Origin: Avichristensenella sp031549905
GTDB lineage: Bacteria > Bacillota > Clostridia > Christensenellales > Aristaeellaceae
Assembly (NCBI GenBank): GCA_031549905.1
Contig: JAVBPC010000020.1
Coordinates: 1-64,000, forward strand
Reading direction: 5' to 3'
Length of the DNA: 64,000 nt
Notes under the pieces: model-generated
Databases searched by the model: none
Seen by the model: only the letters and a program-made list of their open reading frames with translations
What the model was told of the DNA's origin: nothing
Translations under genes and position numbers: made by a program
In this document: one piece after another, positions 1 through 8,428 of the stretch
How positions within the stretch are numbered: position 1 is the first letter of the stretch
Layout: every line of letters begins with the position of its first letter

Positions 1-8
1 CAAGGAAT

Positions 9-100
9 GTTTTCAGACAGCTTTGCTGTCTGAAAACTCCCCGCCCGACCGGCAAAGCCGGTCGATACGATTGAAGTCGAGGGGGGTGATACCCCCTCGA
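9..100. repeat. three tandem GC-rich hairpins
   Basis: Three separate perfect stem-loops lie in a row: a 13-bp stem at 9-21/25-37 with a TTT loop, a 7-bp stem at 47-53/57-63 with an AAA loop, and a 9-bp stem at 77-85/92-100. The style (short loops, GC-rich stems, no U-run) resembles the hairpin arrays near 5.84 and 35.91 kb, although the sequence differs. This looks like an intergenic repeat rather than a classical terminator. Between 101 and 302 I see only short AT-rich dyads and no supportable gene. Confidence 0.6.
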
Positions 101-317
101 GCCCCCCGGGGTGGGCGAGTACACGAAATTCATGGAATTTCGAGGGGGATCGCCGTTGGGGGAACGTTACGCTCACGCTGGGTTTAGGCATTCTGGAGTG
201 CGGGTTGCCGAAATTTTACGAATTTTGGGTCACCCGCCGGGGATGGGAAACGGACGCTGCGGCTGGAATCTATTCCGGAATTTTGCGCTTTTGACTGACC
301 CTAAGGAGGGAAATGCT

Positions 318-1229
318 TTGAGTATTTTCGAGCGTGCCGCCGCCTTCATGGCGCGCAATGCCCGGCCTGTTGACTGGGCGCGGTTTCGGTATCATTTCAT
401 GGAGGGAACCAAACAAAACGTGCTGGATGCGCTGGCCGCCTATCAGAACGAAGATGGCGGATTTGGCCACGCGCTGGAGGCCGACAGCTGGAACCCGGAC
501 AGCTGTCCTATACAGACGTGGTGCGCCACGGAGATTCTGCGCGAGGTGGATGCCGTCGATCCTGCGCAGCCCATCGTGCAGGGGATTGTGCGGTATCTCA
601 CAGGCGGCGCGCATTTCCGTGATGGGCGCTGGCTGGCGGAGGTTCCCAGCAATGACGAACACCCGCACGCGCCCTGGTGGTCTTACGGTGACAATGTGTG
701 GGAGGAGTGGGGCTACAACCCCACGGCGGCGCTCAGCGGGTTTCTGCTACGCGTGACGCTGCCGGGAAGCGCGGCGTATTGCCTGGCGGAGGGGCTTGCG
801 AAGGATGCGGTGGATTCGCTGCTTGCGCCTGGAAGGGCGTATGACATGAACGAGCTGCCCTGCTACATCCGCCTGTATGAGGATATAGCCGCCGAAAACC
901 TGTTTTCGGATATGCTGCCCGCGCTGCGCGAAGCCTGCGCGGATGCTGTGGCCGCCGTTGTTACGCGGGATACGGCGCTTTGGAGTCAGTATGCGGCAAA
1001 GCCCTCGCAGTTTCTGCTGTCGTGCGATCATTTCGCCTATGCCGGCGTCGCCGACCTTGCCGAGTTTGAGGTGGATTGGATCATCAAGACGCAGCGGGAT
1101 GACGGCGCGTGGGACATTCCCTGGACATGGACGGGATACCCGGACGCCTGGGCTGTCAGCAAACGCTGGTGGCAGGGCAACGGAGTTATTTTGAACCTGC
1201 GCTATTTGCGCGGGTTTGGCAAGCTGTAG
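318..1229 (+). CDS. terpenoid-cyclase-fold (squalene-cyclase-like toroid) protein of unknown function
   Basis: 303 residues from a TTG start at 318. TTG is preferred because AAGGAGGG sits at 303-310 with about 7 nt spacing; the frame is open back to 111 but nothing there has a ribosome site. Two QW-like elements are visible, QNEDGGFGHALEAD near residues 43-56 and TQRDDGAWDIPWTW near 258-271. With many aromatic residues in between, this is the signature of an (alpha/alpha)6 barrel of the prenyltransferase/squalene-oxidase-repeat type. There is no DxDD-type catalytic motif that I can see, so cyclase activity is not claimed; most relatives are soluble proteins of unknown function. It is followed 38 bp later by ftsY on the same strand. 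Confidence 0.7.
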   Translation: MSIFERAAAFMARNARPVDWARFRYHFMEGTKQNVLDALAAYQNEDGGFGHALEADSWNPDSCPIQTWCATEILREVDAVDPAQPIVQGIVRYLTGGAHFRDGRWLAEVPSNDEHPHAPWWSYGDNVWEEWGYNPTAALSGFLLRVTLPGSAAYCLAEGLAKDAVDSLLAPGRAYDMNELPCYIRLYEDIAAENLFSDMLPALREACADAVAAVVTRDTALWSQYAAKPSQFLLSCDHFAYAGVADLAEFEVDWIIKTQRDDGAWDIPWTWTGYPDAWAVSKRWWQGNGVILNLRYLRGFGKL

Positions 1230-1267
1230 GCGATCATTACAAGCTATAACCTACCAAGGAGGTACCC

Positions 1268-2167
1268 ATGGCCGGTTTTTTTCAAAGGCTGAAAGAAGGC
1301 CTGACCAAGACCCGCGAGTCGGTGTCCGGCCGCGTGGATCAGCTGGTGCACGCGTACAAGGCGCTGGATGATGATTTCTATGAGGACCTGGCCGATGTGC
1401 TGGTGATGGCCGATGTGGGCGTGCGCGCCAGCCAGGACATCGTCGATGAGATGCGCCGCCGCGTGACCGAGCGCAAGATCGGCGACCCGGAGCAGGCAAA
1501 GGCCGTGCTGCGCGAGGTGCTGAAAGAGAAGATGGATGCGCCGCGCCCGCCGCTGAAATGGCCGATGGTGATGCTGGTGGTGGGCGTCAACGGCGTAGGC
1601 AAAACCACGACGATCGGCAAGCTTGCCCTGCGCTTCAAAAATGCGCAGCACGGCGTGATGCTGGCCGCCGCCGATACGTTCCGCGCCGCGGCTGCCGATC
1701 AGCTGCAGGTGTGGGCCGACCGCGCGGGCGTGCCGCTGGTGCGCCACGCGGAGGGCGCCGACCCGGCAGCCGTGGTGTATGACGCGATACAGTCCGCCAA
1801 GGCGAGGAACGCCGACCTGCTGATCATCGATACGGCGGGCCGCCTGCACAACAAAAAGAACCTGATGGATGAGCTGGGCAAGATTGCCAAGATCGTTCGG
1901 CGCGAGTACCCGGAGGCCGACATGCGCTCCCTGCTGGTGCTGGATGCCACCACCGGGCAAAACGGTCTGAACCAGGCCAAGGTGTTCCAGGAGGTGGCCG
2001 AAATCAACGGCATCGTGCTGACGAAGCTGGACGGCACCGCGAAGGGCGGCATCGTCGTCGCGATTCGCCAGGAGCTGAACCTGCCGGTGTGGTACATCGG
2101 CGTGGGCGAGGGGATTGACGATTTGCAGTCGTTTGACGCGGAAGAGTTTGCGGAGGCGATTCTGTAG
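1268..2167 (+). CDS. ftsY: signal recognition particle receptor FtsY
   Basis: 299 residues. This is the SRP-receptor GTPase that docks ribosome-SRP complexes at the membrane. The N-terminal helical domain covers residues 1-85 and is followed by the NG GTPase: G1 GVNGVGKTTT at 106-115, DTFRAAA at 136-142, DTAGR at 188-192 and TKLDGTAKGG near 252-261. The acidic A domain of E. coli FtsY is absent, as is usual in Gram-positives, so the length is normal. The ATG at 1268 follows AAGGAGG (1256-1262). The gene is monocistronic or read through from the upstream toroid gene, and it ends in a clear terminator. Confidence 0.97.
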   Translation: MAGFFQRLKEGLTKTRESVSGRVDQLVHAYKALDDDFYEDLADVLVMADVGVRASQDIVDEMRRRVTERKIGDPEQAKAVLREVLKEKMDAPRPPLKWPMVMLVVGVNGVGKTTTIGKLALRFKNAQHGVMLAAADTFRAAAADQLQVWADRAGVPLVRHAEGADPAAVVYDAIQSAKARNADLLIIDTAGRLHNKKNLMDELGKIAKIVRREYPEADMRSLLVLDATTGQNGLNQAKVFQEVAEINGIVLTKLDGTAKGGIVVAIRQELNLPVWYIGVGEGIDDLQSFDAEEFAEAIL

Positions 2168-2175
2168 GGCAAAAA

Positions 2176-2213
2176 AGAGGGGCTGACATTGCGTCGCCCC
2201 TCTTCTCTATTTT
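2176..2213. terminator. bidirectional terminator between convergent genes
   Basis: AGAGGGGC at 2176-2183 pairs with GCCCCTCT at 2196-2203. It is flanked by an A-run on the left and a T-rich tract on the right, so it can stop both ftsY and the minus-strand gene ending at 2217. Confidence 0.85.
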
Positions 2214-2216
2214 CAT

Positions 2217-3431
2217 TTACACCAACTTTAACTCCATCGCGTTCCCCGTGATGCGCACGTCGCCGTCCGGCTTTTCTTCCGTGGATTTCGCATCCTCTTC
2301 CACCGGCCTAATTTCGCCTTCCACGCGGCGGGCCAGCGAGAGCATGAGCCCGTGCACCGTTTCTGGCACATGCAGCTCACCGAACACATACACCGCCAGC
2401 AGCTTTTCGCGCACCAGTTCGGGCGTCACATCCGGCGTGAGTTCCCCCATGCCTTCGACGAACAGCGTCACCGGCGCGGGCAGCCCTTCCAGCGTAGCGG
2501 CGGACAGCGTCATTTTGCCACTCACCCGCAGCAGGCGGCCGGGATAATCGTACACATCATCAAAGCTATCGCACACGGACAGCACATCATCCAGCAGCGC
2601 TTCCGGCACCACCAGGTTGCCGGACACCTGCATGCGTTCAAGGCCCGCTTGCAGCTGTTCCGCTGTCAGCCCCTCCGCAAAGGCGCAGTCGCCGTCGATG
2701 TACAGCTTGCTGCCGTGGCGGCGCAGCGCGATGCGGTCAATGGTTGTGTCGCCCGCGATGTAGGTCAGGTCATCCGGCACGAACCGCATTGCGCCTGCTT
2801 CGCCCGCCCACACAGCCTGCGCGGCGGCGCGCATCCCTTCGCGCGTAATGAGTGTGCTGCCCATCAGCCTGATGCCCTTGGCGGCAAGCGCCGCCAGCCC
2901 GTCATGCAGCGCGATCACGCGGCCCGTGGCGTAGTACAGCGCGCCCTCTTCCGCCTGGGCGGCAAATGCGGCATCCACCGTCAAACTGCCTTCCACCAAC
3001 CGCGCGCCGTCCGGGTACACGCGCCAGCTGCCGTTTACGGTAAACCCCACGCGCTGCAATGCATCTGCCTGCGGTCTGGTACAGACCACCTTGCCGTTGA
3101 TCACGCCGCCGGCGTACAGGGTACTCAGCGCATCGGGCGCTACATCGGGATCAATTATGATGTATCCGTTGCAGACAAGATACCGCGGCGCGCCCGCTTG
3201 AATGTTCCCGGCGGTCAGGTGCAGCTTGCCGTTGCTCACCTGGGCTTTGACGCCCTCCGGCACAACGGCGCTTGTCATCAGGTTGCCGAACGAAAGGCGG
3301 CCCATCAGCTGCGCGCTTTTTTCGGAAAACAGCGCCACCATACAGGTGTCGATCTTTATGATGGTATCCGCAGTTTCGGGGGTCAGTTCCGTCAGGTCCA
3401 GGATCATCACGTTTTTAATGCGCTGTTTCAT
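2217..3431 (-). CDS. beta-rich repeat protein encoded with an ECF sigma factor, unknown function
   Basis: 404 residues starting 24 nt after the ECF sigma gene, with AAGGAG about 7 nt before its ATG. There is no signal peptide or membrane segment, so it is predicted cytoplasmic. Short beta-strand repeats of the type V-x-G-x-L-x-V recur through the protein (for example VEGSLTVDAA, VSGNLVVPEALL, VSGKMTLSAATL, VFGELHVPETV), several spaced roughly 70 residues apart. This suggests a repetitive beta-solenoid-like fold. The C-terminus is acidic (EEDAKSTEEKPDGD). I do not recognise the family. Its operon position suggests a target or modulator of the sigma factor, which is inference only. Confidence 0.75.
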   Translation of the reverse strand: MKQRIKNVMILDLTELTPETADTIIKIDTCMVALFSEKSAQLMGRLSFGNLMTSAVVPEGVKAQVSNGKLHLTAGNIQAGAPRYLVCNGYIIIDPDVAPDALSTLYAGGVINGKVVCTRPQADALQRVGFTVNGSWRVYPDGARLVEGSLTVDAAFAAQAEEGALYYATGRVIALHDGLAALAAKGIRLMGSTLITREGMRAAAQAVWAGEAGAMRFVPDDLTYIAGDTTIDRIALRRHGSKLYIDGDCAFAEGLTAEQLQAGLERMQVSGNLVVPEALLDDVLSVCDSFDDVYDYPGRLLRVSGKMTLSAATLEGLPAPVTLFVEGMGELTPDVTPELVREKLLAVYVFGELHVPETVHGLMLSLARRVEGEIRPVEEDAKSTEEKPDGDVRITGNAMELKLV

Positions 3432-3455
3432 GAAAATATCTCCTTATATGTTTAT

Positions 3456-3920
3456 TTATATTTCGTCTAGGTATCGCGCTTTGAGCAGCTTGCTTGCGGC
3501 GCGCAGGCGCGTGCGCACGGTTGCCGCGGGTACGCCCATCGCGTCGCCGATCTCCGTGGCGTTCAGCCCCTGAAAGTGCCGCAGGCGCACCGTTTCGCGA
3601 AGGGTCAGAGGCAGGGAATCCAGTACGGCCAACACTTCCGCACCGGTGAAGTCCTCATCCCAGCGGGCGTCAGGCGGCGCATCGGTCATGTCTTCGGCGC
3701 GGCGGGCGCGCAGGTGGTCAATCCATTGGCGCTTCAAGGTCAGTATCAGCCAGCCCTCAATGCGGGCTTCGGGGTAGGCCGCCAGCTTATCCTGATGCTC
3801 TACTGCGCGCAGGAAGGTTTGCTGCGTCAGGTCCGCCGCCAGATGGGGGTCGCGGCACAGGCGCATCGCGTAGCGGTGCAGCGCATCCTGGTGCCGGTTG
3901 TAGATCATCAGCGGCGTCAT
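3456..3920 (-). CDS. ECF-type RNA polymerase sigma factor
   Basis: 154 residues. Region 2 contains the typical AADLTQQTFLRAVEHQD stretch near residues 28-44. Region 4 contains LPLTLRETVRLRHFQGLNATEIGDAMGV, the helix-turn-helix that reads the -35 element. GGAGAAAA lies just before the ATG at 3918-3920. It is the second gene of a three-gene minus-strand unit (59-residue basic protein, sigma, 404-residue repeat protein). No obvious membrane anti-sigma is encoded next to it, unlike the sigma genes at 7.8 and 27.6 kb. Confidence 0.9.
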   Translation of the reverse strand: MTPLMIYNRHQDALHRYAMRLCRDPHLAADLTQQTFLRAVEHQDKLAAYPEARIEGWLILTLKRQWIDHLRARRAEDMTDAPPDARWDEDFTGAEVLAVLDSLPLTLRETVRLRHFQGLNATEIGDAMGVPAATVRTRLRAASKLLKARYLDEI

Positions 3921-3943
3921 GGTTTTCTCCTTCCGGCAAGCGT

Positions 3944-4123
3944 TTAGCGCCGGCGCTTTGGCGCTGCCGCGCGGGCTTCTCTGATCAGGTTCTGGCGAAT
4001 AAAATAAGAGGTTTCAATGCGCTGCAATTGCTTTTCGGCGCGCGCTTCAGCGGTCCTTTTCACCCAGGCGCGCATTGCGTCGATCCATTTGGCACGGTAT
4101 ACATTCTGCTTGGCGGCGTGCAT
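3944..4123 (-). CDS. small basic protein upstream of ECF sigma gene
   Basis: 59 residues, rich in Arg, Lys and Ala (ending APKRRR), with a long predicted amphipathic helix and two Trp residues (KWIDAMRAW). The frame allows an ATG at 4130-4132, but AGGAGG at 4135-4140 would then be only 2 nt away. The ATG at 4121-4123 has 11 nt spacing and is the better start. It ends 23 bp before the sigma gene. The family is not recognised; it could be a nucleic-acid-binding or sigma-modulating peptide. Confidence 0.55.
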   Translation of the reverse strand: MHAAKQNVYRAKWIDAMRAWVKRTAEARAEKQLQRIETSYFIRQNLIREARAAAPKRRR

Positions 4124-4252
4124 CACCTTCATTCCCTCCTCAAGCTGTTTTCACCCTGTATACGGGGAAATGCGGCGAAGTGTTTTACCGAAAAAAAAGA
4201 ATTTCAGATAAAAAGAATATTTGTCGTCTGAACGCGCGCAGGCACGCGGTTC

Positions 4253-4281
4253 TTGACAAACCCCTGAAAACTATCTATATT
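4253..4281 (+). promoter_or_regulatory. sigma-A promoter
   Basis: TTGACA at 4253-4258, a 17-bp spacer and TATATT at 4276-4281, placed 47 bp before the start codon of the exported protein at 4328. Confidence 0.85.
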
Positions 4282-4327
4282 GGAAGCAGTATAAATTCCG
4301 TCATCCAACGTGTTCCGGAGGTACGAT

Positions 4328-5824
4328 ATGATAAGAACGCGCGCGCTGGCCATCGCGCTGATATGTGCACTGCTGCTTACGGTTGCTGCCCCGGCGCTTT
4401 CGGAAGCCGCGCTTGCCACGCCGGTGCTGGCAAAGTTTACCGTGCATGCCAGGGGGCAGGCGCTGACAGTGAAATGGGCGACGGTGACGGGCGCGGTGTC
4501 CTACTCCGCCACGCTGAAAACCCCTGCCGGCGCTGTTGTTGACGGCACCGTCGCAGATACCGCGGCAACCTTTTCCGCCGATCAAATGGAAGCTACGGGC
4601 CGCTACGTTATCATCGTTACCGCAAAATCCGCCAATGGAATGACCGCATCGGTGACGCGCGCGTTTGATGTGTTGGATGCGTTGCCGGTGATCGCGCTGC
4701 CGCAAATTACCACGCACAAAGCGGGAGAGGACCTGGCGCTGCGCTGGTTCCGCATCCAGCAGGCCACGCTGTATGTGGCAACGCTGACATCCCCCTCGGG
4801 CGAGGTGCAGGCGTTTGAAAGCGAAGAGCCGTCCATCACCATTCCCGGCAGCGCGTTTTCCGCCGCCGGCCAATACAAGCTGACGCTGTCCGCGCAGGCG
4901 GAAGGATACTGCCCGTCGGAGATTTCATTCCTGTTTGCCGTGGAGCGTCAGTACAGCTTCGCGATCGGCGGGGGCACGCAGGGCGGGTCGGATGACGGCT
5001 TGGCGCGTGAGATCGATACCGCGGCGTACAAGGCCGCAATGGAAGGCTTTGCGCCCTGGGACGGCGCGGACGCCCTTGTGCGGGAATTCAAGGCCGTGCT
5101 GCTGAATACCGAAGAGCGCACCACGATGCAGTTGCTTACGCTGTCGATGGCCCCGCTGCCGGAAGCGTGGCAGGCGGAAGCGCGCGCGGCGGCGGTCAAC
5201 GCGTTTTTTGCCGACCATGCCATTGGCGTGATTGCTATTTTGACGGATATCGCCTGCTCTTCCAGCGCGATTTCCGCATCCGAAATCGTTCAGATCGCCT
5301 CTTCCGCCGTGGGTGATATTTTGGAAATGCTGCTGATGCAGGGCAACCAGATTGCCCCGGAGGCACGCACGCATCTGACTACATACCGCGCCGCGTGCCG
5401 CAAGGCCGCTGCGACCTCCAACTTTGATGATCTGCCCAGCCTTCGCCGCGAGGCGATGGAGCAGGCGGTCACCCGCATCGTCGGGGGCGGCGAGGAAACG
5501 CAGGCGGTGCTGGATGCCGTGTACGCATCCTTTAACGCGACGGGCACGGAACCCTTTGTGATCAGGCTGATGGATATGGAACGCGCGCTGCTGTTGCAGT
5601 ACGCAGCCGATTTTGCCGCAAACCTGGAAGCCCTGGGCGATACCGCGACCGTGGCCGATCTGACCGCTGCGCACACCGCGTACCAGCAGTACGCGCTGGC
5701 CGTGCGCCACCTATCCGACATGGCGGAGACGCTGGCCGGTTTGGAGACTGGCAAGGACGCGGCATTTGCCGCCGAAGAGGCGCTGGAGGCGGCGCAGGCG
5801 GCTTATGAAGGTTGCGTGCAGTGA
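4328..5824 (+). CDS. exported protein with two Ig/FN3-like domains and a helical C-terminal domain
   Basis: 498 residues from the ATG at 4328, chosen because CGGAGGT at 4315-4321 fits; an in-frame ATG at 4310 overlaps that site. Residues 1-26 form a signal peptide (IRTRALAIALICALLL, then ALSEA). Residues about 28-115 and 120-205 are two similar beta-sandwich-like units, each with a pattern such as ALTVKWATVTGAVSYSATL or LALRWFRIQQATLYVATL, typical of fibronectin-III or Ig-like folds. The remaining 290 residues are Ala-rich and helical. The family is unknown. It has its own strong promoter and is followed by a hairpin array. Confidence 0.75.
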   Translation: MIRTRALAIALICALLLTVAAPALSEAALATPVLAKFTVHARGQALTVKWATVTGAVSYSATLKTPAGAVVDGTVADTAATFSADQMEATGRYVIIVTAKSANGMTASVTRAFDVLDALPVIALPQITTHKAGEDLALRWFRIQQATLYVATLTSPSGEVQAFESEEPSITIPGSAFSAAGQYKLTLSAQAEGYCPSEISFLFAVERQYSFAIGGGTQGGSDDGLAREIDTAAYKAAMEGFAPWDGADALVREFKAVLLNTEERTTMQLLTLSMAPLPEAWQAEARAAAVNAFFADHAIGVIAILTDIACSSSAISASEIVQIASSAVGDILEMLLMQGNQIAPEARTHLTTYRAACRKAAATSNFDDLPSLRREAMEQAVTRIVGGGEETQAVLDAVYASFNATGTEPFVIRLMDMERALLLQYAADFAANLEALGDTATVADLTAAHTAYQQYALAVRHLSDMAETLAGLETGKDAAFAAEEALEAAQAAYEGCVQ

Positions 5825-5835
5825 CGGGGGAGAGA

Positions 5836-5994
5836 ACGCTGGGACTCCGTCCCAGACCCTGCTAAGGGGCCTAAGGCCCCTTAGAACCCCTTCTTTTCGC
5901 CTCACAGCGGGTTGGATTTTAGTAATATTTCCCTATGTAGGGATTCTTAAGGGCCTTAGGCCCTTAAGTGGGGTTCAAGGGGCAAAGCCCCTTG
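5836..5994. repeat. hairpin-array repeat, copy A
   Basis: Four consecutive perfect hairpins: CTGGGAC/GTCCCAG at 5839-5854, a 10-bp stem with TAA loop at 5862-5884, a 10-bp stem with TTA loop at 5946-5968, and CAAGGGGC/GCCCCTTG at 5976-5994. The first about 60 bp are nearly identical to 35909-35965, also placed directly after a plus-strand stop codon. There is no U-run, so it is better described as an intergenic repeat than a terminator. Confidence 0.8.
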
Positions 5995-6015
5995 GCGTTT
6001 ACCCTACGTTACATC

Positions 6016-6267
6016 CTACAGAATAGGCCCCGCCGCCCGCCTGCGCAGGGCCTGCGCTGCCTGCGCGGCGCTCATGCCCTTTACGTTGAGCAGCACCGCG
6101 CCGCGCCCTGCGGGCATTGCCGTAAGGGCCCTGGCGCTTTGCGAGGTGAATAGCACCGCATCCGCCGCGATATCCGCGCCCATCGGGTGCATCTCAAAGC
6201 CCATTGCGCCTAGCTGCTGCGCCAATGGAGCCAAATCCTGCTGATAGGTTACAACCATCTTTTTCAC
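6016..6267 (-). CDS. YkuS-like (UPF0180) small protein
   Basis: 83 residues. The layout (a short strand, a helix, then a glycine-containing AVLFTSQSARAL and NVKGMSAAQAAQAL segment) is like the UPF0180/YkuS family of small Bacillota proteins of unknown function. AAGGAG lies 8 nt before the ATG. It stands alone between two repeat-rich intergenic regions. The assignment rests on overall pattern and length, so it is moderate. Confidence 0.6.
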   Translation of the reverse strand: MKKMVVTYQQDLAPLAQQLGAMGFEMHPMGADIAADAVLFTSQSARALTAMPAGRGAVLLNVKGMSAAQAAQALRRRAAGPIL

Positions 6268-6381
6268 GCTCCTTTTTGCTTAGCATTTCCCAAACCATAC
6301 AAAATACAAAAGAATTTTGAAAGCGTGTCAGGTTTTGTTCCGCTCGCGGCGTGTAGGGGTGAGTATAGTTGCTCAATCCTA

Positions 6382-6544
6382 AGAGCCTGCACAGGATCTT
6401 CCGTATGGCACCTTTCCGGGCCTTTTTCCGCCCGGCGCCCTCAAGAAAACTTGACGTAGCGCTGCTACGCCGGCGTTTTCTTTCGAACACCGGACAGAAA
6501 AATTCCTCGGAAATCTGCCATACGCCAGACCCTGTGCAGGCTCT
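6382..6544. repeat. 163-bp imperfect palindrome, family with TAGCGCTGCTA apex
   Basis: Outer arms at 6382-6410 and 6516-6544 match at 26 of 29 positions (both begin or end with AGAGCCTGCACAGG or its complement). Inner arms include AGAAAAC/GTTTTCT, and the centre is GTAGC-GCT-GCTAC at 6456-6468. A second palindrome of almost the same length and the same apex lies at 58184-58348, which suggests a miniature mobile or structured-RNA element. No coding sequence is claimed here. Confidence 0.8.
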
Positions 6545-6554
6545 AAAGCGGACC

Positions 6555-6632
6555 GGTGTAGGCGGATCTTTTTCCGCCTGGCGGCCAGGTGCTACGGTGG
6601 CCCGCCGGATGCGGAAGGTACCCGCCTATGCC
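6555..6632. repeat. second imperfect palindrome next to the 163-bp element
   Basis: GGTGTAGGCGG at 6555-6565 pairs with CCGCCTATGCC at 6622-6632 (9 of 11), with further pairing inside (CTTTTTCCGC against GCGGAAGG). It lies only 10 bp after the 163-bp palindrome and could be part of one composite element. Confidence 0.6.
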
Positions 6633-6687
6633 TGCCTTCTTTGAGGTTGAATGACTATGCAACCCACCGCACGAAGGGAGAAAGACG

Positions 6688-7833
6688 ATGAAAGATGATG
6701 CGAAACAAGGCCTGCGCCTTCTGGTTTTGGCGTTGCTGGCGTTTTTGTGCGTACGGTTTATCAGCGTGGCCGGTGCGACCGGCGCGGAGGGTGCGACCGG
6801 CACATACCGCACGCTGCCGCAGGTGCATGAGGATGCGAAAGCGGGCTGGCACCAGACGTATACCGCGCACGGCCGCGAGATCACCGTGGATATCGACATT
6901 CAGGTGCCCGGCGCGGAGGCTTTCCCCGTGGTGCGCGTCAAGGCGGCGGAGCCCGCGGCCCCGGAGGATGCGGACGGGTACGCCACGCTGTACATCGAAC
7001 AGGGAGCCGCCACGATGACATTCGGCAAGGGATCGCCCGAAAATGAAAACCCTGGCCCAACCGTGTACAACTGGAAAAGGATATACACGCCGCAGGATGC
7101 GGACTGGACCGACGCGCCCGAAGACATGCCCATGACGCTGGAAGCGGCGCACGCGCTGTTCCTGGAAGCAGCCGCGCGCTACTTTGGCCCGGATGTGAAG
7201 GACGGCTTCTTTCCCTATCGCATGTACGTTACCGGCCGCGAATACCATGTGGACAGGCTGACGGGCAAGGCGAGCGATCAAGCGGCCACCGAAATGGGCG
7301 GGCTTGTCATCGAGTACGCCGGCGCGCATGGCGGCATTCCGGTAATTACAATTGTCAAGCCGGATATGAACCACGACCAGGTGCCCGGCTACGGCGGCGC
7401 GCTGTACATGTACGCGCCAGACAACTACGTTACGAATTTTGCCGCGCTTTCCGTGACTGAAACCGTGCTGGAGGATGCGCCGCTGGCCCCGCTGTCCGAT
7501 GTGATCAAGTCATACGAGGCGCTGATCGAATCCGGCAACATCCGCAGCGTGAAAAGCCTGGAGCTGGGCTACGCGATGTACCCCGACAAGGCCGAAAAGG
7601 GCGCGGGTTGGCTCATCCCCACCTGGGTGCTGAACGCCGAATACTACGAGGATGCGCAGCGCGAAGCGCACATCATGGATGGCGAACCGCTGGTGATATA
7701 CTACGGCATTGTGGTGGATGCGCAGACGCTGCAGGCGGTTGATCCCCTGGCGTACTCGTACGGCTCGACTGGGTTCCCCGGCGCGTATCCGGCGCGCGAA
7801 ACGCTGATCACATGGGAGGGAGGCGCGCCATGA
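6688..7833 (+). CDS. exported or membrane-anchored protein upstream of an ECF sigma gene
   Basis: 381 residues. An N-terminal hydrophobic segment (residues 9-30, LRLLVLALLAFLC) acts as a signal peptide or anchor, with the rest outside. The mature part is acidic and aromatic-rich, and I recognise no catalytic motif. It resembles the large group of clostridial exported proteins of the DUF6034 type in size and style, but I cannot confirm that. AGGGAG precedes the ATG. Its stop overlaps the next start as ATGA at 7830-7833, so it is translationally coupled to the sigma factor and probably belongs to the same envelope-signalling unit. Confidence 0.65.
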   Translation: MKDDAKQGLRLLVLALLAFLCVRFISVAGATGAEGATGTYRTLPQVHEDAKAGWHQTYTAHGREITVDIDIQVPGAEAFPVVRVKAAEPAAPEDADGYATLYIEQGAATMTFGKGSPENENPGPTVYNWKRIYTPQDADWTDAPEDMPMTLEAAHALFLEAAARYFGPDVKDGFFPYRMYVTGREYHVDRLTGKASDQAATEMGGLVIEYAGAHGGIPVITIVKPDMNHDQVPGYGGALYMYAPDNYVTNFAALSVTETVLEDAPLAPLSDVIKSYEALIESGNIRSVKSLELGYAMYPDKAEKGAGWLIPTWVLNAEYYEDAQREAHIMDGEPLVIYYGIVVDAQTLQAVDPLAYSYGSTGFPGAYPARETLITWEGGAP

Positions 7834-8414
7834 TGAGCGCCGCGTACAATGCCGCCGCCGAAATGGATACCCGCTGGGTGGCCGAGCATTTTCAGGAAAA
7901 CTACGCGCTGCTGCACACCATTGGGCGGCTGTTCCTGGGCAGCGCGCCGGACAGGCTGGATATGGTGGATGACGCGATACAGGATGTGTTCATCCGCCTG
8001 TGGAACAAGCGCGAGCAGCTTCGCGGGCATCCCAACCTGGATGCATGGCTTGTGGAGGCGCTGCGCCGCCAGCTGCGCGGGCAGATGAGCCGCATCGGCC
8101 GCCGCGCCCGCCTGGCTCCGCAGGCCCCGGAAGAGGCCGCGGATGCCGTGCCCGCGCGCGCCGTGCGCCAGAACCCCTCCGATGTGCTGGAGGGTAAGGA
8201 GCGCCTGGAGATGCTGTGCCAGGTGCTGGGGCGCGATAACGCCCGCCTGTTCTATGAATACTGCGTGGAAAGGTACACCGCCAAGGAGCTGGCTGACCGG
8301 CACGGCATCACGGTGGATTGCGTGTGGGCCAGGATCAGCCGCGCTAAAAAAACGATTTTGAAGCACGCCGATGTATTCTTTATGCTGATGCTGGCCTTTG
8401 TGCTGCGCGCGTAA
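7830..8414 (+). CDS. ECF-type RNA polymerase sigma factor
   Basis: 194 residues from the ATG at 7830, which overlaps the previous stop and has GGGAGG about 9 nt upstream. Region 2 shows DDAIQDVFIRLWNKREQLRGH; region 4 is weaker but present (YTAKELADRHGITVDCVWARISRAKK). The C-terminus ends in a short hydrophobic tail (VFFMLMLAFVLRA), unusual for a sigma factor and possibly a membrane or anti-sigma contact. The anti-sigma-like gene starts 14 bp after its stop. Confidence 0.85.
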   Translation: MMSAAYNAAAEMDTRWVAEHFQENYALLHTIGRLFLGSAPDRLDMVDDAIQDVFIRLWNKREQLRGHPNLDAWLVEALRRQLRGQMSRIGRRARLAPQAPEEAADAVPARAVRQNPSDVLEGKERLEMLCQVLGRDNARLFYEYCVERYTAKELADRHGITVDCVWARISRAKKTILKHADVFFMLMLAFVLRA

Positions 8415-8428
8415 CGGAGGTGAATAAC

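Noticed and set aside
9..100. Tandem hairpins as a CRISPR array or attenuator
   Set aside because: The three stems differ in sequence and spacing, there are no repeated spacers and no cas genes.
2352..3470. 372-codon plus-strand frame opposite the 404-residue protein
   Set aside because: His/Arg/Gln-rich shadow translation and no ribosome site. The minus gene has AAGGAG and operon context.
6369..6644. 91-codon plus-strand frame in the palindromic region
   Set aside because: It runs through the two palindromes and its translation follows the inverted repeat, not a protein pattern.
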